Assembly (NCBI RefSeq): GCF_910592395.1
Contig: NC_088323.1
Span: forward strand, 1,180,001-1,244,000
Reading direction: 5' to 3'
Source of the DNA: Lineus longissimus
Lineage: Eukaryota; Nemertea; Pilidiophora; Heteronemertea; Lineidae
Length of the DNA stretch: 64,000 nucleotides
In this document: positions 36,235-49,789 of the stretch, piece by piece
Layout: every line of letters begins with the position of its first letter
How positions within the stretch are numbered: position 1 is the stretch's first letter
Position numbers and translations under genes: made by a program
Notes under the pieces: model-generated
Seen by the model: the letters and a program-made list of their open reading frames with translations, nothing else
Told to the model about the DNA's origin: nothing
The model's database searches: none

Positions 36235-39200
36235 CTATTGACACGACTTCTCGCAGTTCAAGAACGACATTTCTTACGACGACGATTCTTACCTGAAAAA
36301 GACAAAGAAAGGAAATAGTGAACCAATTATTTCATAATGTCTTTATTGGATCTGTGGAAACAGCATGGCATTTATCACATAGATATGAACACAGTTCTCT
36401 AGAGACACATTTGTGCATATATTTGGTTTTGTCAAACTGATGTTCTAGAGGTATTGACAGTGCCTGACTTCAGACAACTGCAAACTTCATATCAAACTCA
36501 AAGAAAATGATTTTTCCAGGTTCGATTATTACATTTGTGACCACTCCGATCCTGTAGACCTGTAATGAAAGATTGACCATCCAAGCTATCCTCCTATTCT
36601 TACGCTACTAACAACAATCTTTTTAACTTTTTCCAATAACGTTCACTCGACTAGAGATATTTGTGCCTCATATTTATTTGATACCAATTCATAAGCTCGC
36701 GTTACATTTTTTTGTTGTTTCGTACATGTATCATTAGGTTTGAAGTAATAAATGCATCTTGTTCCAAATTACTAAATAACATTGTAATTAGATTATGTCA
36801 AAAAAATCGAATATATGTAGGCTATCTTAATTTGACATTTAGAAAAATAACATTTAAATTAGCCAAGAATTTCTGTGGATCTTGGATTAGCTTCATTTGA
36901 TGGTAACTTGAGAAATTGAAATAGGAAACCAGAGAATTGAAGAAAACAGCGTCGTGACAATGAATAGAAGAAGCACCAGTCTGCAAATTGATTCAAGAGT
37001 TCGTCGCGTTCAAGACCAGTTCAAAAAGCCCTTGTCAACAACATTGGGATGAGCTCTATTCTGTTGAATTGAAACGAGACTCGGGAGTAGATAAACTAGG
37101 AGAACCTGGGACCTGGCCTGTACATGCATGCATTGTTATGTATAATGTATGGGCGTAGGCCTAGTCGTCGCCAGCTTTTTTGCTCCGGCGGCCCAGCATC
37201 CTGGCCTGTGAATTACCACTTGCCCGGTCTTTATTCTTGCACACTACTTAATTTATTATATGTACCATATTCTTGACTACTTCTCATGAAGCTGAGTAGC
37301 TTGGATTTGCAGCAGATCCATAACTTTCGAGGAAAATCGAGAAGTATCCCACGCAGAATCCATGTTCGAGAAGAATAGTAACGTCATTTACCGCATGAGG
37401 GCGCATGAGGGTGTATGACCTAATTCAATTATATTTAAAGGGACACTGCACCTGGTCTATTATCGGCACGACCTGCCGCAGCGGTTTCTTACTCAATCCA
37501 GCTCATTTTTAATGCGATGATGTAATGAGTGTTACGACAGTTGAAATCATACTGTCCTCCTCAAACAGATCCTCGTCAAAATATAAATGTTCTCGGCTCC
37601 AACGCCCAAGCCAAAACTACGAGACTCACTGCTTGAATAATCTTTCTAAGTAAAATGAGGAATCTCAGATAACGGTAACCTTGCCGTCAAACACACTCGT
37701 CCTTTTAAGACACTGGTTGATAGGTTCTGTTGAATTATTCCCCTTTTTGGCTATCCAGGGCTCGTCCAGATAAGCATAGCAATCATCTGTCATACTAAGA
37801 GTGCCAGATTAGCCAAATGTGAGAAAGTGTGAATGACACATGCACTCAGATGAACCCGTGACTCCTTCCCTAGAGATAACTACGGTTGATTCATAAGCCA
37901 GATTGAAGGTTCTTGCACGTCACTTATGGTTGCCATCACATTGGCTTCCCCAGACATTGCTACCTTGGCCTCCGTTCTGGATCAGGGTGGTATTTTTATC
38001 AGAATCTGCCCCTCCCGGTTTACAGCAACCCCGGTTATATTTCCTATGTAACATGAACGGGGAGAAGGCAGGTCTGTGCATCAATGACAGAAAAGCCCAG
38101 CCAAGTACTGTTATTCCATCATTTGGGGAAGGTTCATGTGCTGTCCCTGGCCGGAAATTGTCTTGTAGGCCTACAAAGTGAAGATATACTCGGATAAGAA
38201 ATGGCGATGTCGCATCCAACACCTGTGGCTTGAGGTCACGTCCGTCAGCTACTGACATTCATGACAGTCGCATCCTGTATCGTTACCCTCCCGACCCGGA
38301 AAGATGCTCTCCTAGTGGGGCTAACACGGAATGCGTGGGTGCAGGGAGACAGGGCCGTGAGGCTCACGCAATCCTGCCTGTCCCCGACTGAAGCCACGGG
38401 TCTCTCTTTCTTCTTCGGACGGTTTTCATCGTGAGTACTGAGAGATTCGCTACGTTTAGGCAATTTTCACCGACATGCGACAGACACATTATCTTTTATT
38501 AGCTGCGAAGATGTCTGGCACTATTGATAATGTGATCGTCTGCAATTCCCATCAGCTTTTCTGCACCTGAAACATATACAGAGTTCCGATCCTCCTAAAG
38601 TATAATCAATCGTGGATACTATCAATTTGTACGACACTATCAGTACCAGAATTTTAAGAAAAGAAGTTGTTTGTTCTTTTTTTCGTTGACGGCGAAATCA
38701 ATGGCACCATTAGGATCAAACATGGTATCAAGTTCATTATTTTGACTTTTCCAGCTAGAACATGATAGTTTTTTCTTTGATCTTTTGATAAGACTGAGTA
38801 AGGTTGTGTTCAGAAGGGCAAAATCCTCACAAATCTAGTCAAGTTAAAGAAGGGGAAGTTTAAGATGGGCTCGGGAATTCACGGCCATGGACTTCCTTAT
38901 CCAGTAAGAAAGACATTAATGATCTAAAGCCAGAATTATCGCAGCAACACGTTGTGGCATTTGCGCATCCCTCCACAACAAGCTCTACTGCGCGAGGTAA
39001 AGGATGCTGCTCACTAACTAACCTGAACCTCTGAACCTTTCTACTAAGTCCCACTGTCTGTGATCATGATATACACCTCACAGATACGTGTTCAGGTACA
39101 GAGAAATGTACAAAGTTCCAGTCTTCATCATTTACGATTCAAAGGAAGCTATATCTCGCTCGTGACATAATCAAGGAAATATATTCATTTCATAAGATTT

Positions 39201-40590
39201 GTGTGATTGCTTCCTAATTCGACTTGAAATAGATAGCGGTTTTTATATAGTATTCATTAGAAAGAATGTGCTACTTTATAGAAAATGATGGAGTGGTGAA
39301 AATATGCGTTGGGTGGTAGAATCGACTCGGTTAGCCTAAATCGTTATTCATGGCTTCAGCATGCTGATAAATGAACATAAAAATTAAAGGGACCCAAGCA
39401 TGAGAAAAGGTTCCGTATTTGGAATAACTGAAAGGAACAACTATCATTTGTGTGGTACATTTTTGTAACGGCTCTCACATCATTGCCTGCACTGGGAAAT
39501 CACTGTTGCGTGTCAAACATGGCCTTGATGCGAGCTCAAAGCTAGCTTCAAGTATCGCGTCTTTAGCATAAATTTATTCATAACTCATTTTACATGCCTT
39601 TCGATATTGGTTTCCTTCAAGGTCTGAAGGGTGTACTGAAACACTGAACGGTTGGGAGGCCGCCTTAGCTGTTTTGCTGTACTTGCTCTCGATGTTACTT
39701 TTGGTAACGAGATCGATTGTGGTTCCTACAAGCCGTGCTTTCCCCCTGAAAGGAGGCCATGGCCTTCAGGTTTTTGCGATACTAGCCATATTTAGTTTAT
39801 AGAAACATGTTATTGCATAAATTTGAGATACAAGGTCACTATAAATAATTATGAGCAATCATTCGTTAAAGGAGAAACGATTTTCCGACGAGACAAGATT
39901 GGACCTGTCTCGGCCAGCACTTTGAGCCTTGACAATATAACATGTGTAATGATGGCCTGGTGTCGCCTTTGTCTCAGACGAGTCCTCCGCTGACAGATGG
40001 CCTTTTTGAAGTCTCCAGAAAAAGCTAATATCACTGATAGCCTGATAGCTGTACATGTATTAGTTCCCAGTATAAGGAGGCAGAACAACTTTCTATAGGG
40101 AAGGTCTACTGTGCACCTGACGAGATAAGAACATCTTATAGGCGACATATTAGAGGGACAAGACGGCAAGCTGTCCCATTTGTGTATGTGTGCCTGAGCG
40201 CACAGACCTCGGGTCGGCTTACCTCCCCCCCCCGAAATTCTTTGCGTCCACATTAATCACGGAGTCAACCCCAACACCCACGTGAATCGCGTAAAATACA
40301 AATACTTTGGCCACCTGATTTACGACTGTGGGTCGCCCAATAGTCCCATATCATGCAATTCAAGAAAGATATATCTTAGGGTAATTTGGTCTGCGCCAAG
40401 CCGTTTGTTCAATTGCGATTTATTGCATGATCGATACCTACACGTGTCTCTTGAATAGAATATCGTGGGCGGTTTTTTATTCATTCAATTACCGGGTTCG
40501 TAAATGATTCGATTACAAATTTCTGTGATACAGAAGCCCAATATCTTGCCAGGTTATTCTTTATCTCCTGCTAGGGATCAGCAAAGATAG

Positions 40591-40803
40591 GGGAATCCAC
40601 CACCCCAACCACCACCGCACCCCACCCCAGCCCGTCGTCCCTTGGCTCATCGTGCTCCTCCTTCTCACTACCCCCAGTATAGTGCTCACAGCGTGAGAGA
40701 GGGGTCATCACACCAACCAGTGTCTACAAACCAGAATCCTGCATCGTCTCCATCTGTTATACATGATCTTGATACTAGTTTCGATGGGTTAAAGTTACAA
40801 TAG
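40591..40803 (+). CDS. Possible terminal exon, proline-rich tail
   Basis: A frame of 70 codons ends with TAG at 40801-40803. It starts with a proline/histidine-rich run (GNPPPQPPPHPTPARRP), passes through APPSHYPQYSAHSVRE and ends SVIHDLDTSFDGLKLQ. The composition shift from low-complexity to a mixed acidic end resembles a cytoplasmic or adaptor-protein tail, but no family is recognised. The AG directly before 40591 has a purine-rich, weak upstream context. A better pyrimidine tract (ATTCTTTATCTCCTGCTAG) ends 16-17 nt earlier and would put a different frame in use. I consider it worth testing against transcripts and no more. Confidence 0.15.
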   Translation, partial: GNPPPQPPPHPTPARRPLAHRAPPSHYPQYSAHSVREGSSHQPVSTNQNPASSPSVIHDLDTSFDGLKLQ

Positions 40804-42081
40804 TGTCCAATTTGGCTGGCATTGACACTCATATTCATCCTAGACCATCATACGCTTGACCTTTCGCCAATATGGAGGATTTCAACCAAATCGATATTGT
40901 AACAGCTTTTCCTGTTGAGTAGGAAGAAGCAATTTTCCAAACCAGATGTGCCAGGATTGATAGCCATTTGAAATCTAATCTATAAAATCGATATACATGG
41001 ATAGAAAGTGCCACTCGAGAAAGGAGTATAGAATGGCCAGATCATCGAGACAGGACGAGCAATTTGGAAACGATTTTGTAGGCATTCAAGGGCTGGGGGA
41101 TTCAAGGTAAAGGGCCGCCTAACCGGCTCCTCTTGCAGCGAATACGAATCGGTACTTAGACGTCAAACTTCATGGACCAATACTAATTTAACCAACATAC
41201 CTGCCTCGACTAATACTAGTAATAGCAGGTGAATTCATTTGAGCTGCCGACATCAACAGCTTACTCTGGAGCAGCCCTCGACACGCCCAATTCAGATAGG
41301 GGTCAATACCGTTTTAAGCGCCAGCACGAACTTTCCTTCTTTCCGGCAGCTGATGGCCATCCCGAAAAGAATAACGGTTGAGGCTAGGATTTTTTCAATT
41401 AATGATGAATACGGTGGTGATGCCAACACCTGCCCAAGGGTGACGAGTATATTTCCTGCCAAGCTAAATCTGGCTGACAGTTGCCACAAGGAAACAGGGT
41501 TATTTCCTTCCCGACCCCTGCTAGTTTCTGACGCCTACCCTGGAGCAATTCGTAGGCGATTACTAAAAACCTACTTCCTTGAAGACTGCTGATCGTAACG
41601 AATCGTCGTTTTGCACCGTAGTATTTTCAATATGGTTGCCATATGTTGTTATGCTACATTAGCATAGGGTCATACAACTAAGGAGACAAACAACCTGTCC
41701 TGTATAACATAATAGGCATTATGGCTCTTCTTAGCACATCATCCGACCCATCTTTTGCTGTGTGCATACTACTTGCTAGGCATGTGAAAATAATCCATTC
41801 GTGTCTGCGGTGTTACTTATACAGCCATACGTATTCCACCGTCCCAATCGTTGGTGCATCCGCTAACAAAAAAATAGTTCCCGGCAAAACAGCTTATACT
41901 ATCTCAGTGAGATCTGGTCGACAAGTCATAGATTCTTGTTTCTTCTTCGGTGATTAGTCGACTGGTTAGCATCTCATTAACATGCATTCGCAATGAACAA
42001 GATGATTGGGACTCGGTGGTGCCCATTTGGCAGTAGTATATCGTCCATTCGTATCAAAGAAGGTACGGAACCATCCATTAT

Positions 42082-42123
42082 ATGGTTTACAGTCAGAATA
42101 CGAAATATCTGACTGTAAACCAT
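42082..42123. repeat. Perfect 16-bp hairpin
   Basis: ATGGTTTACAGTCAGA (42082-42097) and TCTGACTGTAAACCAT (42108-42123) are exact reverse complements separated by a 10-nt loop, ATACGAAATA. The stem is perfect but short for a typical animal pre-miRNA. No element ends or target duplications are visible. Confidence 0.9.
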
Positions 42124-43009
42124 CAAATGAGGTAGAAAAGTGATGCAGTGGCTATTTGCTAAAGAGAATCTTGCCTTTTGATCACCTGTAGTATCGTGAC
42201 GGTAAAGCTGGTTTCGCTTTAAAAGAACCTGTTTCACTACATGATGCATTGATGGATACGATTGTGAGGTTTGCTTGGTTTGGAACAAACATCGGCGATT
42301 GGAAATCAATAGATTTGTAATAAGCGGACTAAATACACATAGTCTATGTTTGCACTGGATTAGCTTAATGTACCTTTGGCAATCTGCTTTCAAAATCAGG
42401 ATCCTTACCAGCCGGCATCATCGCCCAATCAGCGATCAGACATTTCAAACTGATTAATCCAGCGCAGTGGTATTCTTCTCCGGAAGAAAAAAAACACACC
42501 TGATAGGAATTCGAGATTGCCACATCCCTGTAACGGGACGAGAGTAGTTTTTTCAGCCGAAAGAGCTTTTCATGACACGATTATGGTATAGTCCCTGATG
42601 CTGATGCAGTCAAGACGAATGCCACTTCGAAAATCTCACGTTGCCGTCGCCGTCTCGAAACAGATATGACAAATGTATAACCAGGCCAAGCATATCAGCC
42701 AGATATCATCAGCCATCACCGCCGGGAAATCAAGGCATCTTGTCTCACGGACAATACCCATTATAAAAAATGTATTATTTCCTTTTTTCTGAGGCGATGA
42801 CATTTCTGGCGTCCGGTCCAGTTTTATATTTACCCACATCCGGTTGGCATGTTTACCTTCAAATGGCTAACAAGTCGCTTTGGGATCAATTATCAGAGCT
42901 AAATGACAATGACATGACCAGTTCTTCGTTGCAGTTACAGTTTGGTGATGTTACTGATCGGGGCTGTTAGGGTTGACCACCGAACCAAGCCATCTTGCTC
43001 CAACATATG

Positions 43010-43575
43010 GAATAACTGCCCGGGCCTTTCGATTAAATTTTAGGATAAGGCAATTCTTCAATATCGAATGATCAGTTCACTACATCTTTGTTTGGCTGCT
43101 ATGCCTATAAGGGCAGAAGAAACGACCGAGTACATTATTCAAGGGAGCTTGATGCTATTTCGGAAATGCAGGTGCTCTTCGGCTGAAGGGAATCACCATC
43201 TCAGCGTACACGATTCTTAACATTTTCTCATAACGGGATATACCTACTATCAGCAAACGACCTATTCGGTCTCGCCACTTGTGGTTGGTAGTCTGGGCGA
43301 TAGTTGGGTCAGGTCACCATTCGAAGACCTGTACCCGCCGTTATTCTGATACCTGGGACTTACATCAGCGATAACGCCGCTTATCCATTGTCTCGACGGA
43401 GCATTCAACTTCTAACAATAGGCCATTCTGTGATATTTAATGTTCTGTTTACAACGTTTTTCTACGACCGCCTTGCCTAATTACGGCAAATGAAACGGGC
43501 GAGTACCATATTCATGGCAGCCTGATGCTAATTCAGACAATCAAGGGGCTAATCGGGTGAAAGAAATGCTCAGAA
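43010..43575. repeat. Old tandem duplication, 373-bp period
   Basis: Two diverged copies of about 190 bp lie at roughly 43010-43200 and 43380-43575. Aligned words include GGCAATTCTTCAATATCGAATG against GGCCATTCTGTGATATTTAATG (split by substitutions), CTATGCCTATAAGGGC against CTTGCCTAATTACGGC, and GAAACGACCGAGTAC against GAAACGGGCGAGTACC. Identity is moderate, so this is an ancient event or two copies of an unknown element. Confidence 0.5.
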
Positions 43576-45078
43576 CTCTCATGTGACATATCTTTCTTCG
43601 GAATATTTCTGATCTGATCGAGGCTGCTCTGGTCGTTTGAGGTTTTTTGATATAATCTACCGCCGGTAAAGACGATAATTAGCATATGGATGGCTTGCTT
43701 ATAATGCACCACGGATCACGTGCCTCTTCATCATGTCCATCAACATGTAAACAAATCTTTCATTGCGGTAATTCTGTAAATGGCTACTAAACCACGACTG
43801 GCACTGGCAAATGGCTGCCCTTGGTCTCTTCACGTTTGCTTTAAGTGTTTGTCCTCATCACGGTCGGTCGAGATCTCACCTATTAGAGGGCTCCAGTCAT
43901 GAATACACTTTGCTTACTCGGACTAGCTGACTGTGGCTGATGTCTTTTAGGTGGGGCACTGGTAATAAAACCATAATACACACGCTGTCTACATCCATTA
44001 CCTTCCCATAACCTGGTTGTGTTTGATCGCCTTCATGACTCGTCGCACCCCGGTGTTACTGTCACATCGCCAACATCGCCAATGGTCTCATGCATTACCG
44101 ATGTCCATCGCAAATTACTATTCTCCTTATCATGTTTACTTATCCAAGCACCCATAGCTTGTAGACATTGACGCTTCTAACATTTGGCTGTTGCATGTCT
44201 GCTTAATGAATATGTGGTGTCGATATGAAATCATTTGCTGGTAAAGTTACGAAGCACGGAATCGATATCAGAACAGCCGTAAAATTATTAGAAAACGATT
44301 GAAGAAATTCACCATCATGACTTCCTATAAACCATGCAAATTGCCATGATGCTCCAAAAAGTCTTTGAATTAGCTCGTTATTTACCTGATACAACTTATG
44401 TCCAAGCAATTCTGCTGATTTATTGACTGAACCCCGATTTGCTGATGTCTCATTCTGCGAAAGAGCTAATGAAAAATGAATGGATGGGAAAAAAGGAGAA
44501 CGGTAGTTGTTTGCGTCGAGGTTTGCTCGGCGTATAATTATCATTACAAATGGTAGGCTGTAGTAGCGCTTTATGCAGATCCTTGGTACCTTATATTGTC
44601 TTTGTGGAATGATAGTTGGTAAGTTCTTTGAGATATCGATAGACCAACATTAGTATAATGTTGTAAGCTAAAATTTCCCAATAGAAATATCTTGACTGAT
44701 TAGTGCAATTCTTAAGTGTCAACACAACGCTTGACGAGCTATTATCCCTATCGCAATCAGTAAACAAAGGGGAAGGACACTTAAACCGGCCTGGGTATTC
44801 CATCACTTTCATACCGGACGAAAGCATCTCCAGATTACCATCATGACATGCATCAACCTCGATAATTATCAAAAGGTTTTGGCATCATTATAGCTGTCGT
44901 GTATCGTCGTGTTCTTTCCCACAGATTATTACAATTTTCTTCGCGTTTTCGCCGCTGCTTGCGATACATCACGTTCTCCGAGAGAAAAAAACGTGACAGC
45001 CATACTTTGATTATGTTTAAATCATATGAAGCCGCAGCATGCTGCTGATAAGATTTAGAGGAGGAAGCACCGCCCTGA

Positions 45079-45104
45079 CACGTATGATCACGTATGATCA
45101 CGTA
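45079..45104. repeat. 10-bp tandem repeat
   Basis: CACGTATGAT occurs twice in register, followed by a partial third copy CACGTA. Simple local slippage. Confidence 0.8.
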
Positions 45105-47463
45105 GGGCTGCATGCCAGTGAAGTGTGATGGCGATAAAGGTAAAAGCGCTCTACAAAGGAAAGGAGTAAAGCAAATGATACAGGAAAGATCAGCGAGACG
45201 TGATTATCTCTATGAACAAAGAATACTGGGTTGAAAAAGAGTTCTGCCGTTCAAAAGCGACAATATTGTCTTATTAGGTCGGACCACATGTCTGTGTAAG
45301 CATTTGCCAAGGGATGCAGCAATGCATGTGTGATGTATCGGAGAGTTCCAAAAAAGTAACATAAGGTAACATGAAAGGTTTTTCCTGTCTATCGAAAACG
45401 ACTACATGCGTTTCTACCGGGTTGGGTTTGAATCCCGACGTGACCTGGCCTCGCCTGCAGTTAAGAGCTGTTGAGATGATTTTCTTCTTACGTCAATACG
45501 CTTGGATTAGGAGCAACTTCCTTACTCATCTTTTACTCTACCTCAAAAGTTTTATCACGCATTCAAAAGATATGTCTTAAATGATCTCCTGATAAAACCG
45601 TGACTTAACAACATATTCCCTCAAACGAAATGCAGTGAAAAACAACTGTCATTGTACAATATAAATAATTGCCTATCATTGCAGAACCATTGTTGTTACT
45701 GTCTAGGAGACAACACTTGGGGCGATTCGTGTGAATCCAAAGAAAAGCATAGAAGACAGAGAAAGGTAACATGGCTAATGAGTTTCATATCTAAATATGG
45801 CATTTCCAGGTTTACCAAATGTCCGCAATTATTCTATTTCCCTAATGGAATTACCGGAGATAGCTGAAAGGCATTCTAGCAATGTATGTACGCCGTATCT
45901 TTGTGATGTACATGTGGGACAAGTTTTGTGTCATAACAATGTTGAATGAATTCTTCCTTTTGGTTTGCAGTCACCAGTTCATGACATTCCTATCACCCGA
46001 AATTGTTAGACTTTTTTGCAATATCTGACGTATCCTACCTTTTGCTCAATACATCGTTGGTACATTCAAATGCTCTTGGCGTATCATGACATACATCTTT
46101 GATAATGTGGCTGTTTGCTCTTCGCATGTCCCGTTAATTTAAAAGATCCACAACCATGACAACAGCAAGATTGCTTCCTGGTGAATCAGGAGGATTAAAT
46201 AACCCATTAAATTCATCCGTGCCATTCAGTCACGCACTTCATATACTTTAAAATACGAAATACATCTTTCGAAGTAGCGCAATATGTGCATTAGACAGAA
46301 TTGCAGCTGATAAAGAGTAATGTACGTTCTGTATTATGACATTGTACTTTCAAATGCTGTATCGTCGGGTTCGAGTGCGCCGGTGGAGAGGCGTCTTTTC
46401 ACATGGGTCTAAATGTATGTAGCTACGCATCATCCGCAGACTGTTCACAAGTGCAATATTTCCGAAGTTGTTCTCACAGATACAAATACGTTGGCACTGG
46501 CATTATTGATGCTTCTTCTCTGAAGCAACCCCTGCACCCTCTCTGTTATGGCGCATCCCTGCTCCGCATCAATACTTAGCAATGTTTCCTAACTTATTTG
46601 TGCAGACAGGTTGGCACTGTGAAGACATTTACACTTGGAGTTATGGTCTCGTACATCGCGCCATTTGTGTTTTATGGAAATGAATGATGAGGACTCCACA
46701 TAAAGCTGCTTGATTAATATGTAGACACAGCAATACCAAAGAGACTTCTATTCATAAGAGATTGAACTTGACACAGCCAATTAATTGATAGGGACGCTGG
46801 TGCGCCGCCATTACGATCATGACAGGTTGTTTCAGAAATAGGTCACATGAACACACCCTGACTAGACTCCTGCGAAGACAGGATAGAAAATGTATAGCCT
46901 ACATCGGGAGCTTCACTCGTGTGACATTTTGAAACAAAAAGAGGATTACCGTAAGAGTCGTTCACGTTACGAATGCCAGCATTATGAACTAACCCCATCC
47001 CAAATCCTGCATTTCAGATAAGAAGGCCAAGATGTAAACCATCATGAAAAACAACGGGTCCATAATGTCAGGTATTTATATTTCTTATTTCAGGTTGACT
47101 TCCAGAGAGATGAATGAACTTTGGCATTTGACAGCATTTTAATGGACAGTGTGTAATAATGAATTTGCAACAGTATTGGAAATAATGGCATCCCTTGAAT
47201 TGGATTGAGAGAGGTTCCGGAACTTGTCAAGTTTGCCGGAAGCTGCCTCAGTTGAAAGATAAACACAAGAATTATGTTGAAGCTATTACTCTCGTTATTG
47301 TTGGTTTGTCATTCTAAATGCACTGATGCAACACTCTGAGCGGAAATTGAAAGAAGAGGTGTTCAGAAGAAATAGGAGGGAAAATAAAAATGTGTTTTTC
47401 TTCTGAACAATGAATTCATTAGCTTTTAAGTTTTGCGAAATGATGATGGTGGAGATTAAGTGT

Positions 47464-47499
47464 AGAGCACCTTCAGTGACCAGAGCACCTTCTGTGACA
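47464..47499. repeat. 18-bp tandem duplication
   Basis: AGAGCACCTTCAGTGACC is followed directly by AGAGCACCTTCTGTGACA, with two differences. Local slippage duplication. Confidence 0.75.
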
Positions 47500-49789
47500 G
47501 GTTAACAAGAAACGGCTGACGAAGAGTTGGTATGTACCACTTCTAGTTGGACATATACCGTGTAAATGAAGGAAAGATGAGGATTTTTGCTTTAAAATGG
47601 CTTCTACGAGGACGGTGACCTCCTCCAAAAGGATTCTTTAAAAAAAATGAGCTTCATTGCAAATATCTTCATATGCAAATAATGGTCTTGTATATGTTGA
47701 GTTGTTATCTGTCCTAGTTAACCTTCTTGCTCTTTGATTTACTTGTCTTGGCCACAGCGGAACAGAATATCAAACAAATTGAAGGAAAACATGAGAAACA
47801 ATATAACTGTGATACTTAGTGGCATAACAAGAACCATCTGTGATAATAGTTTTAAATATATATGACACCAATAATGCTGGCGTTCTTCGTCTTAATGGAT
47901 GGTGATAACAAAAGTACATCTATTAATGATCATAAGTTCTCAATACTTTACGTTTAAAAACAATGACAAAATAGCTCCAGGGTGAGTGTGACATATCGGA
48001 TTTATTAGCTTAATTTGCGATCGTCTTAGACGATTTAAAAGGTTTTCCAGGTAGAGTTGATTGGTGGTTGGGCTTGTAAGCTTTTGAACTCTGCAAAAAA
48101 GACTAAATGTAATCACATTCACGATCAGACGAGCTACAGAATGAATTTGTGAAGAGGCAGGCATTATGTCAAGAATACAATATTAAGTGCTTCTTCCGGG
48201 TAATCTCCTTGACATGTTTTTACACCCACTCATGGATAATCGAGTTTCATTTTGCGAGCGTTTGAGGAAAGAAATACAAGAAGCAATGGTTGGATATTTT
48301 GTTTACTTGTTATACCATTTATATTCTAATTTCTATTTACCGTGTTACACACACCTCTGGTGAACTTCTTTATATGTAATGCACTTATTGATTACGAGTT
48401 TGCAAAGGAAAGTACAAAAAAATAAAATCTTACATGTATTTGTGACAAGGCCATAGTAGGTTTTTTACCTATAGTAAGACAGTGTTGCTATGATAGAGTT
48501 GTACTTTCTGACGATGCGGTAGCAGTAAGAGGCAACCATCAGACTTTTCTATCTTTTTGCACTCCGTCAGACAGCCATGGTATGGATGATACATTACATG
48601 GCCTGTTGCCTGGTAAAATATCAATATACTCCAGCCAGAATACTGGTATTTCATCCGCAATTATGATATCGTGGTGTGAAGATGTCATCGTTATTCACCA
48701 AGTAAGCCCCATTGCAACAGAAGATGAAATCCACTGAGTGGCCATGGCGACGGAAATATTGGCAACTTGTGGCCCAGTTTATTCTGCAAAAACAATAAAT
48801 TGACACAGCTATGTGAACTTGGATAAAACTTGCACGAGGAATATGATTTTTTTTCTCATCTCATTGTCGAAGTTGACCAGACAATTTACATTACGGGGAT
48901 GAATTTATTCCTGTGGTCGCTTGGAGTAATTGAATTGAAGCTTGTGAAAAAGAACATAAAATCTATTCGGTCGAGCCTCGCCGCCAGTTGGTTTCAGACG
49001 AGTATCACGTTGGTGCATCCACGATTACGCACACTCCTGCTACATGGTTGCCAGGTTGCACCGCAGGGAAACATGTTGATATATTTTCTAACAGATAAAG
49101 CTTATTTGCCAGGAGTTGGATTTCTAATGGCTTAATGGTGAGAATAGATGTTCAATTTTTTCAGACTGGGGGGTAACGACGGAGTTTGTACATGTAAATG
49201 GCTCGTGTTAACGGTAATTGTTGGAGTAAAAAAGTAAAAAGGGAAGATAATCTAGTTGTCTATTCTTTTCTTGCATTTTGACTTAGAGTCAAACAATCAG
49301 GTCCAGATGTACCTTAACTGTGAGACTATGGTTAAGTACGCATGGAACTAACATTGCGTTGCTTTCCGAGGGTACACTGATCCCCATTTGGCAAGGTCAG
49401 ATTTACTTTAACTGTGTGTTTCTCTCATAATGAGCGGATGTATATATATAACGGCAGATGAACCTGTTACACTCTCTACTAATTGATTGCATTTGGATAG
49501 CTTCCTGCAGAAGGTGTTCATCAAGGAGAGGAAAGCAAATATGAAACCACCAACTTAAATGGCAACTCCTTCTGATAAAGGTCAATGTGTACACAAATCA
49601 CTTGCAGTGGCCTGCCATTAAACTGATAGAGCCGGAATCTGACGGGTGAGACGAAAAACAAGTCGCCATCCGATGATTAAAAGTCCATGCGTAACATTTT
49701 TGTCACCCCACCGATTTGTATAATTGGTTCGAAGAGACACATACAGAATTCCGTTTGAATAAAGATTGTGACATTTAGCAAAACAAGCC

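Larger units (their letters stand above)
34663..39848. other. Non-coding stretch with small repeats
   Basis: No gene is supportable. The stretch contains a hairpin (35668-35707), a triple 18-bp repeat (36181-36234), TACATGTA at 36723, and TAGGCCTA at 37156 and 38166. The interval 37900-38460 is richer in GC with open frames on both strands, but they conflict with each other. A frame at 39620-39760 encodes a hydrophobic run (WEAALAVLLYLLSMLLLVT) that could be a membrane segment, with no further support. Confidence 0.45.
39849..42999. other. Mostly non-coding, one possible exon and one hairpin
   Basis: Apart from the exon-like frame at 40591-40803 and the hairpin at 42082-42123, there are only frames of up to 138 codons with no recognisable domain, on both strands and overlapping each other. 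TACATGTA lies at 40052. Confidence 0.4.
43576..49789. other. Non-coding stretch with no recognisable gene
   Basis: About 6.2 kb. TACATGTA occurs at 48431 and 49189. A segment at 45365-45445 has a perfect T-arm (TTGGG, TTTGAAT, CCCGA) and five of seven possible acceptor pairs, but no A-box, so it is at most a very decayed tRNA relic. Small duplications lie at 45079-45104 and 47464-47499. No frames with family signatures are seen. Confidence 0.45.

Noticed and set aside
37436-37480. TTTAAAGGGACACTGCACC as the end of a MITE or SINE
   Set aside because: No matching inverted end or second copy was found in the window.
37924-38170. Minus-strand 247-bp exon candidate (contains RGCCKPGGADSDKN)
   Set aside because: The acceptor sits inside a TAGGCCTA palindrome that is common in this window, the opposite strand is also open with a Cys-rich frame, and no family is recognised.
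39620-39760. Hydrophobic plus-strand frame that might encode a transmembrane exon
   Set aside because: It is too short, the donor choice is ambiguous, and hydrophobic runs arise easily in T-rich sequence.
41977-42393. 138-codon minus-strand frame as a gene
   Set aside because: It spans the 16-bp hairpin, shows no domain and is within the length expected by chance.
45365-45445. tRNA-like segment with perfect T-arm
   Set aside because: It lacks an A-box and a D-arm, so it is mentioned only in the regional note.
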